NCBI RefSeq assembly: GCF_014705715.1
Contig: NZ_JACXLC010000001.1
Coordinates: 44,457 to 108,456 of the forward strand
DNA length: 64,000 nt
Direction: 5' to 3'
Origin: Erythrobacter rubeus
Lineage (GTDB): Bacteria > Pseudomonadota > Alphaproteobacteria > Sphingomonadales > Sphingomonadaceae
Position numbers and translations under genes: made by a program. This document shows, piece after piece, positions 25,677-35,366 of this stretch (the stretch's first letter is position 1; every line of letters starts with the position of its first letter). The notes under the pieces are model-generated. The model saw nothing but the letters and a program-made list of their open reading frames with translations, did not search any database and was not told the DNA's origin.

Positions 25677-27239
25677 ATGACCTCTCCCGTCACTCACCTT
25701 TCTCGCCTTGCCCGTTGGGGCGTTACGCTGGCGCGCCGCCGCGCGCTCGTGGGGATCGAGGAGGATCCGAATGCGCCCTCCCAGCTACGGCGCCTGGTGA
25801 AGCTTGCGCGGTGGGCGACCTTTACGAGCAAGAACGGCACCCGCGATTATGGCGAGGCATTCCGCGCAATCGGACCTGCCGCGATCAAGCTCGGCCAATC
25901 GCTCGCCACGCGGCCCGATCTGGTCGGCGAAGAGGCGGCGGAAAATCTGCTCAGCCTGCAGGACAGCCTGCCGCCGGTACCTTTCGGCGAGATCAAGGCT
26001 TCGATCGAGGCGAGTTTCGATCAGCCGATCGAGACGCTCTTTGCCGAAATCGACCCGGTGCCGGTGGGCGCGGCTTCAATCGCGCAGGTGCACAAGGGCA
26101 TCACCACCGACGGACACACGGTGGCTATCAAGGTGCTGCGTCCGGGCATTCGCGAGAAATTCGCGCGCGATATCCAGACCTACGAATGGGCCGCGGCGCA
26201 TGTCGAGGAAATGGGCGGCGAAGCGGCGCGCCTCCGCCCTCGGCTGACTATCGCGAATTTCAAGCGCTGGACCAATTCCGAACTCGATCTGAGGCGCGAG
26301 GCAGCGTCCGCATCGGAGCTTGCCGAAGAGATGTCGGGGGTCGGCGGATACCGCATCCCGGCGATCGATTGGGACCGCACCAATGGCCGGGTGCTGACGG
26401 TCGAGTGGGTCGATGGAGTCAAGATATCGAAGCGCGATGAACTTATCGCGCGTGGGCACGATCTGAATGCGCTCGCGGAAAAGCTCGTGATCAGCTTCCT
26501 GACACAGGCGATCAGCGCCGGTTTCTTCCACGCCGACATGCATCAGGGGAACCTGTTCGTGGAGGATGACGGCACCATTGTCGCCATCGATTTCGGGATC
26601 ATGGGCCGGATCGATCGGCGCGCGCGGCAATGGCTCGCGGAAATTCTCTACGGCCTGACGACAGGCAATTACAAACGCGTCGCCGAAATTCATTTCGAGG
26701 CGCAATATGTGCCGAGCTACCACTCGGTCGGCGAATTCGCGACAGCTCTGCGCGCGGTGGGCGAACCGATGCGGGGCAAGCCGGTGAAGGAGCTGAGCGT
26801 CGGGCAAATGCTCGACGGGTTGTTCGCCATCACCCGCGATTTCGACATGCAGACCCAGCCGCACCTGCTGCTGCTGCAGAAAACCATGGTAATGGTCGAA
26901 GGGATCGCCACGCAGCTCAATCCCGACATCAATATGTGGGACACGGCTGCGCCCTATGTCCGCAGCTGGATTCGCGACGAATTGGGGCCGGAAGCCGCCG
27001 TGGCCGACCGGATCAAGGAAGATACCGAAACGCTGCTGCGCCTTCCGGGCCTTATCCGTAGGCTGGAGGAAAAATTCCCTCCCAAAGGTGGCGCGCCCGA
27101 GCCCCCGCCACTGCCCGATATCAAACTGATGACGGACCGCAGCGAACGCCGCGGCCGATCGTGGTTTGGCTACCTGCTCGCTATCGCCGTTGGGGCCGGC
27201 GCGGTCTGGGGCGGGATGAGCATGGGCTGGATCGGCTGA
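25677..27239 (+). CDS. ubiB: UbiB-family atypical protein kinase, ubiquinone biosynthesis
   Basis: The 520-residue protein has the ADCK/UbiB features: AIKLGQSLATRPDLVG (KxGQ motif), PVGAASIAQVHKG (A-rich loop), the VAIKVLRPGIREK lysine, the catalytic HADMHQGNLFV, and DFGIMGRIDR. Two hydrophobic helices end the protein (WFGYLLAIAVGAGAVWGG), anchoring it in the inner membrane. UbiB is an ATPase that helps extract quinone intermediates from the membrane. It follows ubiE by 46 bases. Confidence 0.96.
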   Translation: MTSPVTHLSRLARWGVTLARRRALVGIEEDPNAPSQLRRLVKLARWATFTSKNGTRDYGEAFRAIGPAAIKLGQSLATRPDLVGEEAAENLLSLQDSLPPVPFGEIKASIEASFDQPIETLFAEIDPVPVGAASIAQVHKGITTDGHTVAIKVLRPGIREKFARDIQTYEWAAAHVEEMGGEAARLRPRLTIANFKRWTNSELDLRREAASASELAEEMSGVGGYRIPAIDWDRTNGRVLTVEWVDGVKISKRDELIARGHDLNALAEKLVISFLTQAISAGFFHADMHQGNLFVEDDGTIVAIDFGIMGRIDRRARQWLAEILYGLTTGNYKRVAEIHFEAQYVPSYHSVGEFATALRAVGEPMRGKPVKELSVGQMLDGLFAITRDFDMQTQPHLLLLQKTMVMVEGIATQLNPDINMWDTAAPYVRSWIRDELGPEAAVADRIKEDTETLLRLPGLIRRLEEKFPPKGGAPEPPPLPDIKLMTDRSERRGRSWFGYLLAIAVGAGAVWGGMSMGWIG

Positions 27240-27412
27240 ACCACTGTCCGCTTGCCCGCGGAAATACAGTTGAGCTCAAGAAAAATTAACCATTGTGTCC
27301 CATGGCACTGTGCGAGTTAGCGTATGGTCTTGGCTGATCATGGATGCACAGCTAGGCTGCTTCGCGTAATCGTTCGGGCGGTGGCCCTGCGTCTTTGGAG
27401 AAATACACGCAC

Positions 27413-27466
27413 ATGACCGGCTCGATCGGCCTTTCAGACATCAATCTTGCGGGTGCTGCGCAGTGA
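27413..27466 (+). CDS. Possible 17-codon leader peptide upstream of coaBC
   Basis: ATG at 27413 opens [17 protein letters not shown] and stops at 27464-27466, overlapping the coaBC GTG (27463) by four bases. GGAG lies about 14 bases before the ATG. It may couple translation into coaBC or be chance; nothing else supports it. Confidence 0.25.
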   Translation: MTGSIGLSDINLAGAAQ

Positions 27467-29187
27467 GCGAGGCGCCTCCCAAAGTGCTTTTGGTCGTGGG
27501 CGGCGGGATCGCTGCCTACAAATCGTGCGAACTCGTCCGCCTTATTCGCAAGGGTGGGGGCGATGTTACCTGCGTTGTGACCAAAGGCGGGCAGCAATTC
27601 GTCACCCCGATGTCGCTTGCGGCGCTCAGCGAAAACCAGGTCTACACCAGCCTCTTCGACCTCAAGAACGAAGCGGAGATGGGACATATCCAGCTGAGCC
27701 GCGAGGCCGATCTGGTTGTCGTGTGTCCGGCAACCGCTGACCTGATGGCGAAAATGGCGGCCGGCATCGCGGACGATCTTGCGACCACGCTGATCCTCGC
27801 AACCGACAAGCCTGTCATGGCGGTCCCGGCGATGAATGTACGGATGTGGGAGCACGAGGCGACGCAGCGTAATCTCGACCTGCTGCAGAAGGCCGGGGTC
27901 AACGTGCTGCATCCCGACGAAGGCCCGATGGCCTGCGGTGAATTCGGCTACGGCCGCCTGCCGGAACCCGAAGCGATCTGGCGCGAGATCGCCGCGCATT
28001 TCGGTATCGAGGTCGAGGAAGAGCCTGCGCCAATCCCTGCCAACGATCATCAAGTCGAAGCGGGTGATGAAGAGTACGAAGTCGAAGCGCTCGAACCTGA
28101 AGAGGCGGAAGAGGAAGACAGCGCGCCATCCGGCCTCGGCGGCTTGCTAGCCCGGATAATCCCGCGCTCCACCGCCAAGCGCTCGCATGACGATCTCGAG
28201 GCGGAATATGCCGAAATCGACGAACAGATCGAAAGCGAATTCGGCGAGGAAGATCTGGCCGAAGAAGAGTTGAGCGAAGAAGAACTCGCCGACCTGACCG
28301 AAGGGGGAACGCCGGAATTCAATCCCGATCTCGGCGGGCCGCTGCTGGCCAAGAAAGGCGCAGCAGGCGCCGCACCGCCGATCGATCTGAGCGCGATCAA
28401 CCACGAAGTGGACGATCGGAAGGCTGCGCCCGAACGCATTCCCGACGCGGCACCGGCTGCCACTGGCGAAATCGAAATTGCCGAAGGCGATGCGCTTGGC
28501 GGCGCGGGCTTCGATGTCGATGCGGGCTACCGGCCGCTCGATGGACGCCATGTCCTCGTGACCGCCGGTCCGACCTGGGAAGCGCTCGATCCGGTGCGTT
28601 ATCTTGCCAACCGTTCGAGCGGTAAACAGGGCTTTGCCATCGCTGCCGCCGCAGCGGCGCTGGGCGCAAAGGTCACGCTGATTGCCGGGCCAGTCGCGCT
28701 CAAGACGCCTGCGGGGGTCGAGCGGATCGATGTCGAAAGCGCCGAAGACATGAACAAGGCGGTCAAGCAGGCCATGCCCGCCGATGTCGCGGTGATGGTT
28801 GCTGCGGTCGCCGATTGGCGGCCCAAGGAATATATCGGCGAAAAGATCAAGAAACGCGGATCGGCACCGCCTGCGCTGATGTTGACCGAAAACCCGGACA
28901 TTCTCACCAATATCGCGAGCGGTAAGGGTCGCCCCGAACTCGTCATCGGCTTCGCCGCCGAAACCGACGATGTGCTCGCCAACGCGAAGGCAAAGCGCAA
29001 GCGCAAGGCCGCCGACTGGATCGTCGCGAACGATGTGTCGGGCGATGTGATGGGCGGCGATGACAACCGCGTGCATATCGTCAGCGCCAACGGGGTCGAA
29101 AGCCTCGACGAGATGCCGAAAAGCGCCGTTGCCATGGCTCTGGCGGAGCGGATTGCCGCTTCGTTGCAGGCCGAGGCTGCCGAATGA
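27463..29187 (+). CDS. coaBC: Bifunctional phosphopantothenoylcysteine decarboxylase/synthetase with long acidic insert
   Basis: The 574-residue protein starts at GTG. The N-terminal CoaC flavodomain holds [16 protein letters not shown], the active-site His in [15 protein letters not shown], and [16 protein letters not shown]. The CoaB half starts at [19 protein letters not shown] (about residue 365) and has [22 protein letters not shown], the Lys in KIKKRG, and LTENPDIL. Between them lies a linker of about 170 residues, rich in Glu and Asp, absent from usual CoaBC proteins of about 400 residues. The enzyme makes 4'-phosphopantetheine for coenzyme A. It overlaps dut by four bases (ATGA). Confidence 0.96.
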   Translation: MSEAPPKVLLVVGGGIAAYKSCELVRLIRKGGGDVTCVVTKGGQQFVTPMSLAALSENQVYTSLFDLKNEAEMGHIQLSREADLVVVCPATADLMAKMAAGIADDLATTLILATDKPVMAVPAMNVRMWEHEATQRNLDLLQKAGVNVLHPDEGPMACGEFGYGRLPEPEAIWREIAAHFGIEVEEEPAPIPANDHQVEAGDEEYEVEALEPEEAEEEDSAPSGLGGLLARIIPRSTAKRSHDDLEAEYAEIDEQIESEFGEEDLAEEELSEEELADLTEGGTPEFNPDLGGPLLAKKGAAGAAPPIDLSAINHEVDDRKAAPERIPDAAPAATGEIEIAEGDALGGAGFDVDAGYRPLDGRHVLVTAGPTWEALDPVRYLANRSSGKQGFAIAAAAAALGAKVTLIAGPVALKTPAGVERIDVESAEDMNKAVKQAMPADVAVMVAAVADWRPKEYIGEKIKKRGSAPPALMLTENPDILTNIASGKGRPELVIGFAAETDDVLANAKAKRKRKAADWIVANDVSGDVMGGDDNRVHIVSANGVESLDEMPKSAVAMALAERIAASLQAEAAE

Positions 29188-29678
29188 GCGCGCGGCAGGT
29201 CGGCGCAGAAGGCGACCAGACAAGCGCGGCAGTCCCGGTTCAGGTCAAGCGTCTGCCGCACGGCGAAGGGCTGGAGCTACCGGCTTACGCGACGAGCGGC
29301 TCCGCAGGCATGGATATCGTGTCGGCCGAGGACGTCACCATCGATCCCGGCGCTCGCCATGCTGTTGCGACCGGCCTCTCCGTCGCGATCCCGCACGGCT
29401 ATGAAATCCAGGTGCGCCCGCGTTCGGGGCTCGCATTCAAGCACGGCATAACGGTGCCCAACACGCCGGGCACGATCGACAGCGATTATCGCGGCGAGCT
29501 CAAGGTGCTCCTGATCAATCACGGTGCGGAGGCGTTCGCGATCGCCCGCGGAGACCGCGTCGCCCAGCTGGTTCTCGCCCCGGTTACCCAGGCCGCGTGG
29601 AACGAGGTCGCCGAGCTGGACGCGACCGAGCGCGGCGAAGGCGGGTTCGGTTCGACCGGCGGCCACGCGAAGCTTTAG
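29184..29678 (+). CDS. dut: dUTP diphosphatase (dUTPase)
   Basis: The 164-residue protein contains the five dUTPase motifs: [48 protein letters not shown], and the C-terminal [12 protein letters not shown]. The active enzyme is a homotrimer that hydrolyses dUTP to dUMP and pyrophosphate, keeping uracil out of DNA. It is translationally coupled to coaBC. Its stop codon shares TTAG with that of the converging TonB-like gene. Confidence 0.97.
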   Translation: MSARQVGAEGDQTSAAVPVQVKRLPHGEGLELPAYATSGSAGMDIVSAEDVTIDPGARHAVATGLSVAIPHGYEIQVRPRSGLAFKHGITVPNTPGTIDSDYRGELKVLLINHGAEAFAIARGDRVAQLVLAPVTQAAWNEVAELDATERGEGGFGSTGGHAKL

Positions 29679-30058
29679 CTTTTAGGCTTATCGGGCTCGG
29701 AGGCAACTTCTGGCACGTTCCATTTTACAGTCGAGCGAAAGCTGCCTTCAACCTTGTTGCCTCTAGCATCACGGGCGGGTTCGAAGCGCGCTCTTCCGAT
29801 GAGAACGCGGCATGTTTGCTTATCGAACAGGTCGCTTCCGCTGCTTTGCAGTATCCGGCATGAAACCACTCGGCCATCGGCAGCGATAATGGCTTCGAAT
29901 TCGACCTCACCTTCGTCTCGACAACCTGAGAAGGGGCAAACGAAGTCGCTGGGCTGCATCCACTGCTCGGGAGAGATGGGTTCAGGTCTACTGCTTTCGC
30001 TCTGACCGAGCGAGACAGATAGAAGAATTGCGCCAGAAGAAACGAGGATAATCGACAT
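29675..30058 (-). CDS. Secreted protein with TonB-like C-terminal domain
   Basis: The 127-residue product has an N-terminal hydrophobic leader ([19 protein letters not shown]). The folded part contains [40 protein letters not shown] and [12 protein letters not shown]. This is the pattern of the TonB C-terminal fold (beta-alpha-beta with an RARFEPA strand). Three cysteines could form a disulfide. Without a long proline-rich linker it is not a full TonB, so the role is unknown. Base composition is less GC-rich than dut. It converges with dut. Confidence 0.7.
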   Translation of the reverse strand: MSIILVSSGAILLSVSLGQSESSRPEPISPEQWMQPSDFVCPFSGCRDEGEVEFEAIIAADGRVVSCRILQSSGSDLFDKQTCRVLIGRARFEPARDARGNKVEGSFRSTVKWNVPEVASEPDKPKS

Positions 30059-30092
30059 CGAGCCAGTCTAGCCGAGAAACTTTGCAAGAATC

Positions 30093-30128
30093 AAAAAGGG
30101 GCGACGCTGATCCCTTGCGCCGCCCCTT
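30093..30128 (-). terminator. Rho-independent terminator after DUF4136 gene
   Basis: An eight-base-pair stem AAGGGGCG/CGCCCCTT (30096-30103 with 30121-30128) with a 17-base loop is followed by TTTTT on the minus strand. It lies about 40 bases after the stop of the DUF4136 lipoprotein gene. Confidence 0.6.
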
Positions 30129-30168
30129 CGTTCCCATCCAAGGGTTGTAAGGATTGCAACTTAGCCGA

Positions 30169-30840
30169 TTAATCGACCTGGCGCACGATCTTTTCGTCTT
30201 CCTTGATCGTGATCCGCAGCGTTTCGCCGGAATTGCCAGGGAAATCAGTGAACAAGGCTTCGACCAGATTCGGCACCAGCTGTTGCAGACGGTTCGATCG
30301 CGATGCAGCCTGCGCCTGTCCTTCGAATAAACGCTCGCCCGTGGCAGCCGAATCGATCTTCAGATCGATGTCGCTGACATAGACGGTGTAGCTACGTACC
30401 TGCGGACCGGCGAGGAACGGGTCATGGAACCCGAACGCAAAACCGCGTCGGAAGCCATAACCCCGGCCCCATGGTCCAAAGAACGGATCGTAAAATCCAG
30501 CCGCGCCAAAGCCGCCGGTGCTGCGAATGCGCTCGCGCCCGTTGTCGACACCGTAATCGAAGCGCACCAGCAGGTTTGCATTCTCAGGCGAAGCGGCTTC
30601 GCGGTAACCAAGCCGCGCCATTTCGGCAGCGACGAGGTCGGCATAAAGCCCGAATTCCAGGCCGCCAGCGAGCTGCGGATCCTCGGCCACGACAGCAAAG
30701 GTCTGACCCTCAGGCGCGGGCAGCGTCGTTGCGAAGCGAGATACATCGGCCTTGAAAGACGGCGCGCAGGCCGACAGCCCGGCTGCAAGCAGCAGAGGCA
30801 GTGCTAGCCGCGCAGCGGTGGTCTTGAGAGGTTTTGTCAT
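30169..30840 (-). CDS. DUF4136-family lipoprotein
   Basis: From the ATG at 30840 the protein has 223 residues with a lipobox ending LLAAGLSACAPS, so the mature protein is lipidated. The DUF4136 features are KADVSRFATTLPAPEGQTFA, EFGLYADLVAAEMARLGY, NLLVRFDYGVDNGRER, the glycine/aromatic middle part GYGFRRGFAFGFHDPFL, and YTVYVSDIDLKI. The function of the family is unknown. The open frame extending to 31236 is not part of the gene. It stands alone between the TonB-like gene and trpS. Confidence 0.88.
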   Translation of the reverse strand: MTKPLKTTAARLALPLLLAAGLSACAPSFKADVSRFATTLPAPEGQTFAVVAEDPQLAGGLEFGLYADLVAAEMARLGYREAASPENANLLVRFDYGVDNGRERIRSTGGFGAAGFYDPFFGPWGRGYGFRRGFAFGFHDPFLAGPQVRSYTVYVSDIDLKIDSAATGERLFEGQAQAASRSNRLQQLVPNLVEALFTDFPGNSGETLRITIKEDEKIVRQVD

Positions 30841-31009
30841 AACGTACCCTATTGATTGATCACGTAACAAATATGTCCACCAGTGAAGCCGCGCGGTCCC
30901 CTCGCTTAATTCCGCAGGGCGGAACCTGACCTCAAACGTTAATCTGTCACTGAGTGCGGCGACTGTAAAGCATTGGTCTGAACCGCGTTTGAACGCAGCC
31001 AGAAGGCAT

Positions 31010-32029
31010 TCAGCCGCGCACGAGACCCAAAGCCTTATATGCCTTGTCGAGCGTGGGCAGGCCGTGCTCGCGCGCTTGGGCGGCGCCGCGGGCGAGGATT
31101 GCATCGAGCGATTCCTGATCGCCTTTGAGCTCCATGAAGCGCGCATTGATCGGACTGAGCGTCTCCACGAGTACTTCGCCAAGCGCAGGCTTGAACGCGC
31201 CGAAGCCTTCGCCGCCATGGTCGGCGAGCACTTCATCGACGCTGCGTCCCGTCAGCGCGCTGAATATTCCGACGAGGTTCTGTGCCTCCGCGCGGCCTTC
31301 CAGCCCCTGGGCCTCGCTCGGAAGCGGTTCGGGGTCGGTCTTGGCTTTCTTAACCTTCTTCATGATCGTGTCGGGATCGTCGGTGAGGCTGATGCGGCTC
31401 ATCTCGGAAGGGTCCGACTTGCTCATCTTGGCGGTGCCGTCGCGCAGGCTCATGATGCGCGCGGCGGTGGGCGGCGTGTAAACCTCAGGAATGGTGAAGA
31501 CAGGCGCATCCTCAGCGCAGAAATCGGTGTTGAATTTCTGCGCGATGTCGCGGGTGAGTTCGATGTGCTGTTTCTGGTCCTCGCCCACAGGCACATGCGT
31601 CGCCTGGTAGAGAAGGACGTCGGCGGCCTGCAGCACCGGATAGGTGAAGAGCGCGACCGACTGGCCTTCGCGGTTCTTGCCCGCCTTGTCCTTCCACTGC
31701 GTCATCCGGCCCAGCCAGCCCATGCGCGCGGTGCCGTTCAGCAGCCATTGCAGTTCGGCATGCGCGGGAACCTGCGCCTGGTTAAACAGGACCGTCTTGG
31801 ACGGATCGACGCCGCACGCCACAAGCGTTGCCACCATTTCGCGGGTGTTGGTGGTAAGCTCGGCAGGATCGTGCGGCTGTGAAATCGCATGGAGATCGGC
31901 GAGGAAGATGAAGCACTCCCCGCCCAAGGCATGCGCTTCGTCCTGCAGCTTCACGTAGTTGACGATCGCGCCGAGGTAATTGCCAAGATGCGGCTTGCCC
32001 GTGGGCTGGATGCCGGAGACGACTCTCAT
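31010..32029 (-). CDS. trpS: Tryptophan-tRNA ligase
   Basis: From the ATG at 32029 the protein has 339 residues, beginning MRVVSGIQPTGKPHLGNYLG, where PHLGN is the class I HIGH-type motif. The KMSKS loop is AKMSKSDPSEM near residue 200. HLSD-type DLHAISQPHDP and the variable C-terminal region RGAAQAREHG are visible. It charges tRNA-Trp. It follows murJ on the same strand after 184 bases. Confidence 0.97.
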   Translation of the reverse strand: MRVVSGIQPTGKPHLGNYLGAIVNYVKLQDEAHALGGECFIFLADLHAISQPHDPAELTTNTREMVATLVACGVDPSKTVLFNQAQVPAHAELQWLLNGTARMGWLGRMTQWKDKAGKNREGQSVALFTYPVLQAADVLLYQATHVPVGEDQKQHIELTRDIAQKFNTDFCAEDAPVFTIPEVYTPPTAARIMSLRDGTAKMSKSDPSEMSRISLTDDPDTIMKKVKKAKTDPEPLPSEAQGLEGRAEAQNLVGIFSALTGRSVDEVLADHGGEGFGAFKPALGEVLVETLSPINARFMELKGDQESLDAILARGAAQAREHGLPTLDKAYKALGLVRG

Positions 32030-32213
32030 GGAAATACTCTTTCTTGTAATGGGATGGGCCTGGCGAACAGGCCGGTGCTTGTGGCTCTGCCTATGAGCGC
32101 TCCAGCCATCGCCAAGCCGCCCGCCCGCGGACTGCAAAACGCAGCGGGGCCGAACCGGTCGAGAAGAATCGTCTTGCCATCGCCGAGCGACATAGCACAA
32201 GCGCGCCGCTGCG

Positions 32214-33785
32214 CTAGCCTTGGCGGCGCATCAGGCGCCGAAATGTCGCCTTGTCGAGTACGCCGAGCACCACCGTGCCGGCACCATAGGTTATCGCACC
32301 GGTGGCAAGTATCGCTGCGATCCCGGCCGCTTTCTGAGCAACGCTGCCGGTGAACCAGGGATCGATCCTTTGCATGAGGAAATACAGCGCCGCGCCCATT
32401 GCCGCGGCAGCTATCGCGATGCGCGCCACTCGCCCGATCAGACGCGGCTCGATGCGGTAGAACCGTTTCGCATGGAGGATGCCTCCCAGCAGCAGGATGT
32501 TGCACCAGGCGCCGACAGCCCCCGCGATCGCAAGGCCGGTCACTCCGATGCGCGGGACGAGCAGAATATTGAGCCCGATCGTCACCACCAGCGAAATTGC
32601 CGCGGTAACCACCGGGGTGCGCGTATCCTTGCGCGCGAAGAAATTGGGCGTCAGCACTTTGACGAGGACGTAAGCGGGCAGTCCCAGAACGAGGCCCTGC
32701 ACGACCATTCCGGTGACGGAAGCATCCTCTTGGGTGAAAGCCTGGCCGGCCATGAAGACACGCACGAAAGCGGTGCCGGTGAAAAACAGTGCCACCGCGC
32801 ACGGGATCGTCAACAGCATGGCAAGCTCGATCGCGTTCGATTGAAGGCGCGCGGCTTCCTCATTTTCCTCCCGCCCGAGATAGCGTGACAAGGCGGGCAG
32901 GATCGCGGTGCCGAGCGCGATCCCGATAATGCCGAGCGGCAGCTGATTCCAGCGGTCGGCCATCTGCAAGTAGGTGTAGCTGCCGACGGGCAGGGTTGAG
33001 AGGAAGAACAGGTCGACGAACCGGCTGATCTGATACACCCCTGCGCCGAAGATCGCCGGGACCACCAGAACGCCCAGCTCTTTGACGCCCGGCGTGATCC
33101 GCGGGAAAGCGAGTGACAGGCGAAAGCCCGCACGGCGCATGAAGAAGCCAAGCCAGACGACCTGCAAGAGCCCGGAGAGAGACAGCGCCCAGGCCATCGC
33201 CTGCGCGGTGATGCGGCGCGCTTCGAGATCGCCGCCCAGCGTCAGCCCATATGCCAGCGCCCCGATGAGACAGATATTGAGCAGGATTGGCGCCGCGGCT
33301 GCCGCTGCAAAGCGGGAAAGTGAGTTTAGCACAGCGGCAATCAGCGTCGCGATGCTCATGAAGAGGAGGTACGGGAATGTGACCCGCCCCATGAAGACCG
33401 CGATCTCCAGATTGCCGCCTTCATCGGCGAGTCCCTCCGGCGCGAAGAATTCAATGACCCATGGCATTGCGATAAGGGCGATGCCGCCAAAGACGATCAG
33501 GATCGGCAGCAACACGGCGAGCACGGAGGTTGCGAATTTCTCTGCCTGCGCCATGTCGCCGTCTTTCGTCATCCGCCGATTGAACAGCGGCACGAAAGCA
33601 CTCGCAAAGGCTCCTTCGGCAAACAGCCGGCGGAATATATTGGGTAGCATGAAGGCGAGCTGCCACGCATCGCCCATGGCGGTCGCGCCAAGCGCGCGCG
33701 CGATCAGGATGTCGCGCACGAAACCGAAGACGCGGCTGACCGCCGTCAGCCCGCCGATCGTCCCGACGTTTTTAAGCAGGCTCAT
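32214..33785 (-). CDS. murJ: Lipid II flippase MurJ
   Basis: The 523-residue membrane protein begins MSLLKNVGTIGGLTAVSRVF and has about 14 helices. Typical segments are GFVRDILIARALGATAMGDA, FRRLFAEGAFASAFVPLFN and the RFVDLFFLSTL region of helix 7. MurJ flips lipid II to the periplasm for peptidoglycan synthesis. The arrangement murJ-trpS is common in alphaproteobacteria. No secB overlap is present (24 bases separate them). Confidence 0.96.
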   Translation of the reverse strand: MSLLKNVGTIGGLTAVSRVFGFVRDILIARALGATAMGDAWQLAFMLPNIFRRLFAEGAFASAFVPLFNRRMTKDGDMAQAEKFATSVLAVLLPILIVFGGIALIAMPWVIEFFAPEGLADEGGNLEIAVFMGRVTFPYLLFMSIATLIAAVLNSLSRFAAAAAAPILLNICLIGALAYGLTLGGDLEARRITAQAMAWALSLSGLLQVVWLGFFMRRAGFRLSLAFPRITPGVKELGVLVVPAIFGAGVYQISRFVDLFFLSTLPVGSYTYLQMADRWNQLPLGIIGIALGTAILPALSRYLGREENEEAARLQSNAIELAMLLTIPCAVALFFTGTAFVRVFMAGQAFTQEDASVTGMVVQGLVLGLPAYVLVKVLTPNFFARKDTRTPVVTAAISLVVTIGLNILLVPRIGVTGLAIAGAVGAWCNILLLGGILHAKRFYRIEPRLIGRVARIAIAAAAMGAALYFLMQRIDPWFTGSVAQKAAGIAAILATGAITYGAGTVVLGVLDKATFRRLMRRQG

Positions 33786-33809
33786 GCGTCAGGCCCGCCG
33801 TCTGCGTGT

Positions 33810-34343
33810 TTAAGCGTTGCCTTCAGCAGGCGGCGCGGCGCCCTCTGCGCCTTCCTGCTGGCGGCGCTGCTGAAGCTGCTGGATGTAGAGACCGTTGAAA
33901 TCGATCGGATCGACCATCAGCGGCGCAAAACCGGCATCGCGAACGGCATCGGCAATGACCCGGCGCGCAAACGGGAAGAGGATGCGCGGTGCCTCTGCAA
34001 ACAGGAATGCGTGCGCCTGCTCATCCGGCACGTTGCGAATGCCGACAAGGCCGCAATAATCGAGCTCGATCAGATACGCGGTGCCTTCCGCGCCGGTGGC
34101 TGAAATGTTGATTTTCAGCGTGACCTCATGGACCTCATCGCTCTGCGCTTCGGCACCGATGTTGAACTGCACATCGATCTTCGGCTGCTCTTTCCATTGG
34201 TAGACGGAAGGAGCGTTGGGGTTTTCGACCGACAGGTCTTTCACGTATTGCGTGATGATCGCGGCGCTCGGCTGGTTGTCGGCGCCGTTCGCGCCCGCGT
34301 TCTGGTTGTCGAGATTGGTGAGGATGTCGCCTTCGTCGGCCAT
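33810..34343 (-). CDS. secB: Protein-export chaperone SecB
   Basis: From the ATG at 34343 the protein has 177 residues. After an acidic N-terminus it contains the SecB core: QYVKDLSVENPNAPSVY, INISATGAEGTAYLIELDYC, GLVGIRNVPDEQAHAFLFAE, APRILFPFARRVIADAVRDA, and GFAPLMVDPIDFNGLY. The C-terminal tail is rich in Gln and Arg. SecB is a homotetrameric chaperone that keeps preproteins unfolded for SecA. The divergent timA-mltA-smr cluster lies 323 bases away, the usual alphaproteobacterial order. Confidence 0.97.
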   Translation of the reverse strand: MADEGDILTNLDNQNAGANGADNQPSAAIITQYVKDLSVENPNAPSVYQWKEQPKIDVQFNIGAEAQSDEVHEVTLKINISATGAEGTAYLIELDYCGLVGIRNVPDEQAHAFLFAEAPRILFPFARRVIADAVRDAGFAPLMVDPIDFNGLYIQQLQQRRQQEGAEGAAPPAEGNA

Positions 34344-34666
34344 GGTGTCTGTGTCTTTCGCAAAAAGGTAAGTAATCTTTGGAATTCGGCGTCGAACCAC
34401 CGCCCCACGCTTCGAAATCTGTTGCGGCGCGCGCCTAGCAGGCGCAGGACGTGCAAGCAACCGGACGAAACTCGCCAAAATGGCAAGGAAGTGCAACCTA
34501 TTGCCCGTTGGCGAATTGTAATTGATGCCTATTTAAGGCACGTAACGTTTTTCGGGAGAATCTCGGAGAGCCCGGAGATGTGAAAAGGCGAGGTTAATGC
34601 CTGATCATATATCCTGAAGATGACAGGGCCGGGAAACCGGCTGCAAAGGTAATCGGACCCAATATT
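34344..34666. other. Intergenic region between divergent secB and timA
   Basis: The 323 bases hold both promoters but I find no clear hairpin, repeat or open frame with codon character. Part is AT-richer around 34500-34560 (TTGTAATTGATGCCTATTTA), fitting promoters. Confidence 0.4.
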
Positions 34667-35326
34667 GTGATTTTAGAAATCATCATTCTCGCCATGATCG
34701 CCGCATTTCTGGGGCTTCGGTTGTATTCCGTGCTGGGCCGCCGCGCCGAGCACGAGGAAGAATCGATTCCGCAGCGTTTCGATGCCGGTGAGAATGCCCA
34801 GCCGAAACCTCAGCAGCCGCAAGGCGTCGCTCCCGCGGCGCCGCAGCGCGTGGTCGAGCTGGAAGGCGTAATGCCGGCAGTCGAACGCGGGATCCGCGAA
34901 ATTGGCGAGGCTGACCGCGGTTTCGACCTCACCAATTTCATTGAGGGCGCAAAGGGCGCCTACGAAATGATCCTTGAGGCGTTCTGGACCGGCGACCGCG
35001 AAACGCTTCGCGAATTGTGCGACGACGATGTTTATGCAGGTTTCAGCGCGGCGATCGACGCCCGCGAAGAAGCCGGGCACACGCTCGATAACAAGCTCAT
35101 CAGGGTCGAGGAGACCCGCGTCCACTCGGCATCGATGGATGGCCGCATGGCGCGCATTGCGATGCTGTTCGTGGCGGACATCGCTGCCGTGACGCGCGAC
35201 AAGGACGGCAACGTGGTGGCCGGTTCGCTCGACGATGCGATCGAAAGCCGCGATGTCTGGACTTTCTCGCGCAATGTCGGTGCGCGCGATCCGAACTGGG
35301 TGCTCGACGAAACCGACGAAGGCTGA
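34667..35326 (+). CDS. timA: Tim44-domain protein TimA
   Basis: The 219-residue protein starts at GTG with the sequence ILEIIILAMIAAFLGLRLYS, a single membrane anchor. After a linker rich in Gln and Pro (PQGVAPAAPQRVVE), the Tim44 domain runs to the C-terminus, including DLTNFIEGAKGAYEMILEAF, WTGDRETLRELCDDDV, and WTFSRNVGARDPNWVLDETD. In mitochondria Tim44 links Hsp70 to the import pore. The bacterial function is unproven, but the gene is usually near secB, as here. It begins a probable operon with mltA and smr. Confidence 0.92.
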   Translation: MILEIIILAMIAAFLGLRLYSVLGRRAEHEEESIPQRFDAGENAQPKPQQPQGVAPAAPQRVVELEGVMPAVERGIREIGEADRGFDLTNFIEGAKGAYEMILEAFWTGDRETLRELCDDDVYAGFSAAIDAREEAGHTLDNKLIRVEETRVHSASMDGRMARIAMLFVADIAAVTRDKDGNVVAGSLDDAIESRDVWTFSRNVGARDPNWVLDETDEG

Positions 35327-35366
35327 TCGCAGCCTGGGCGCTGCCCGCCAATCATAGGAAAAGAAC

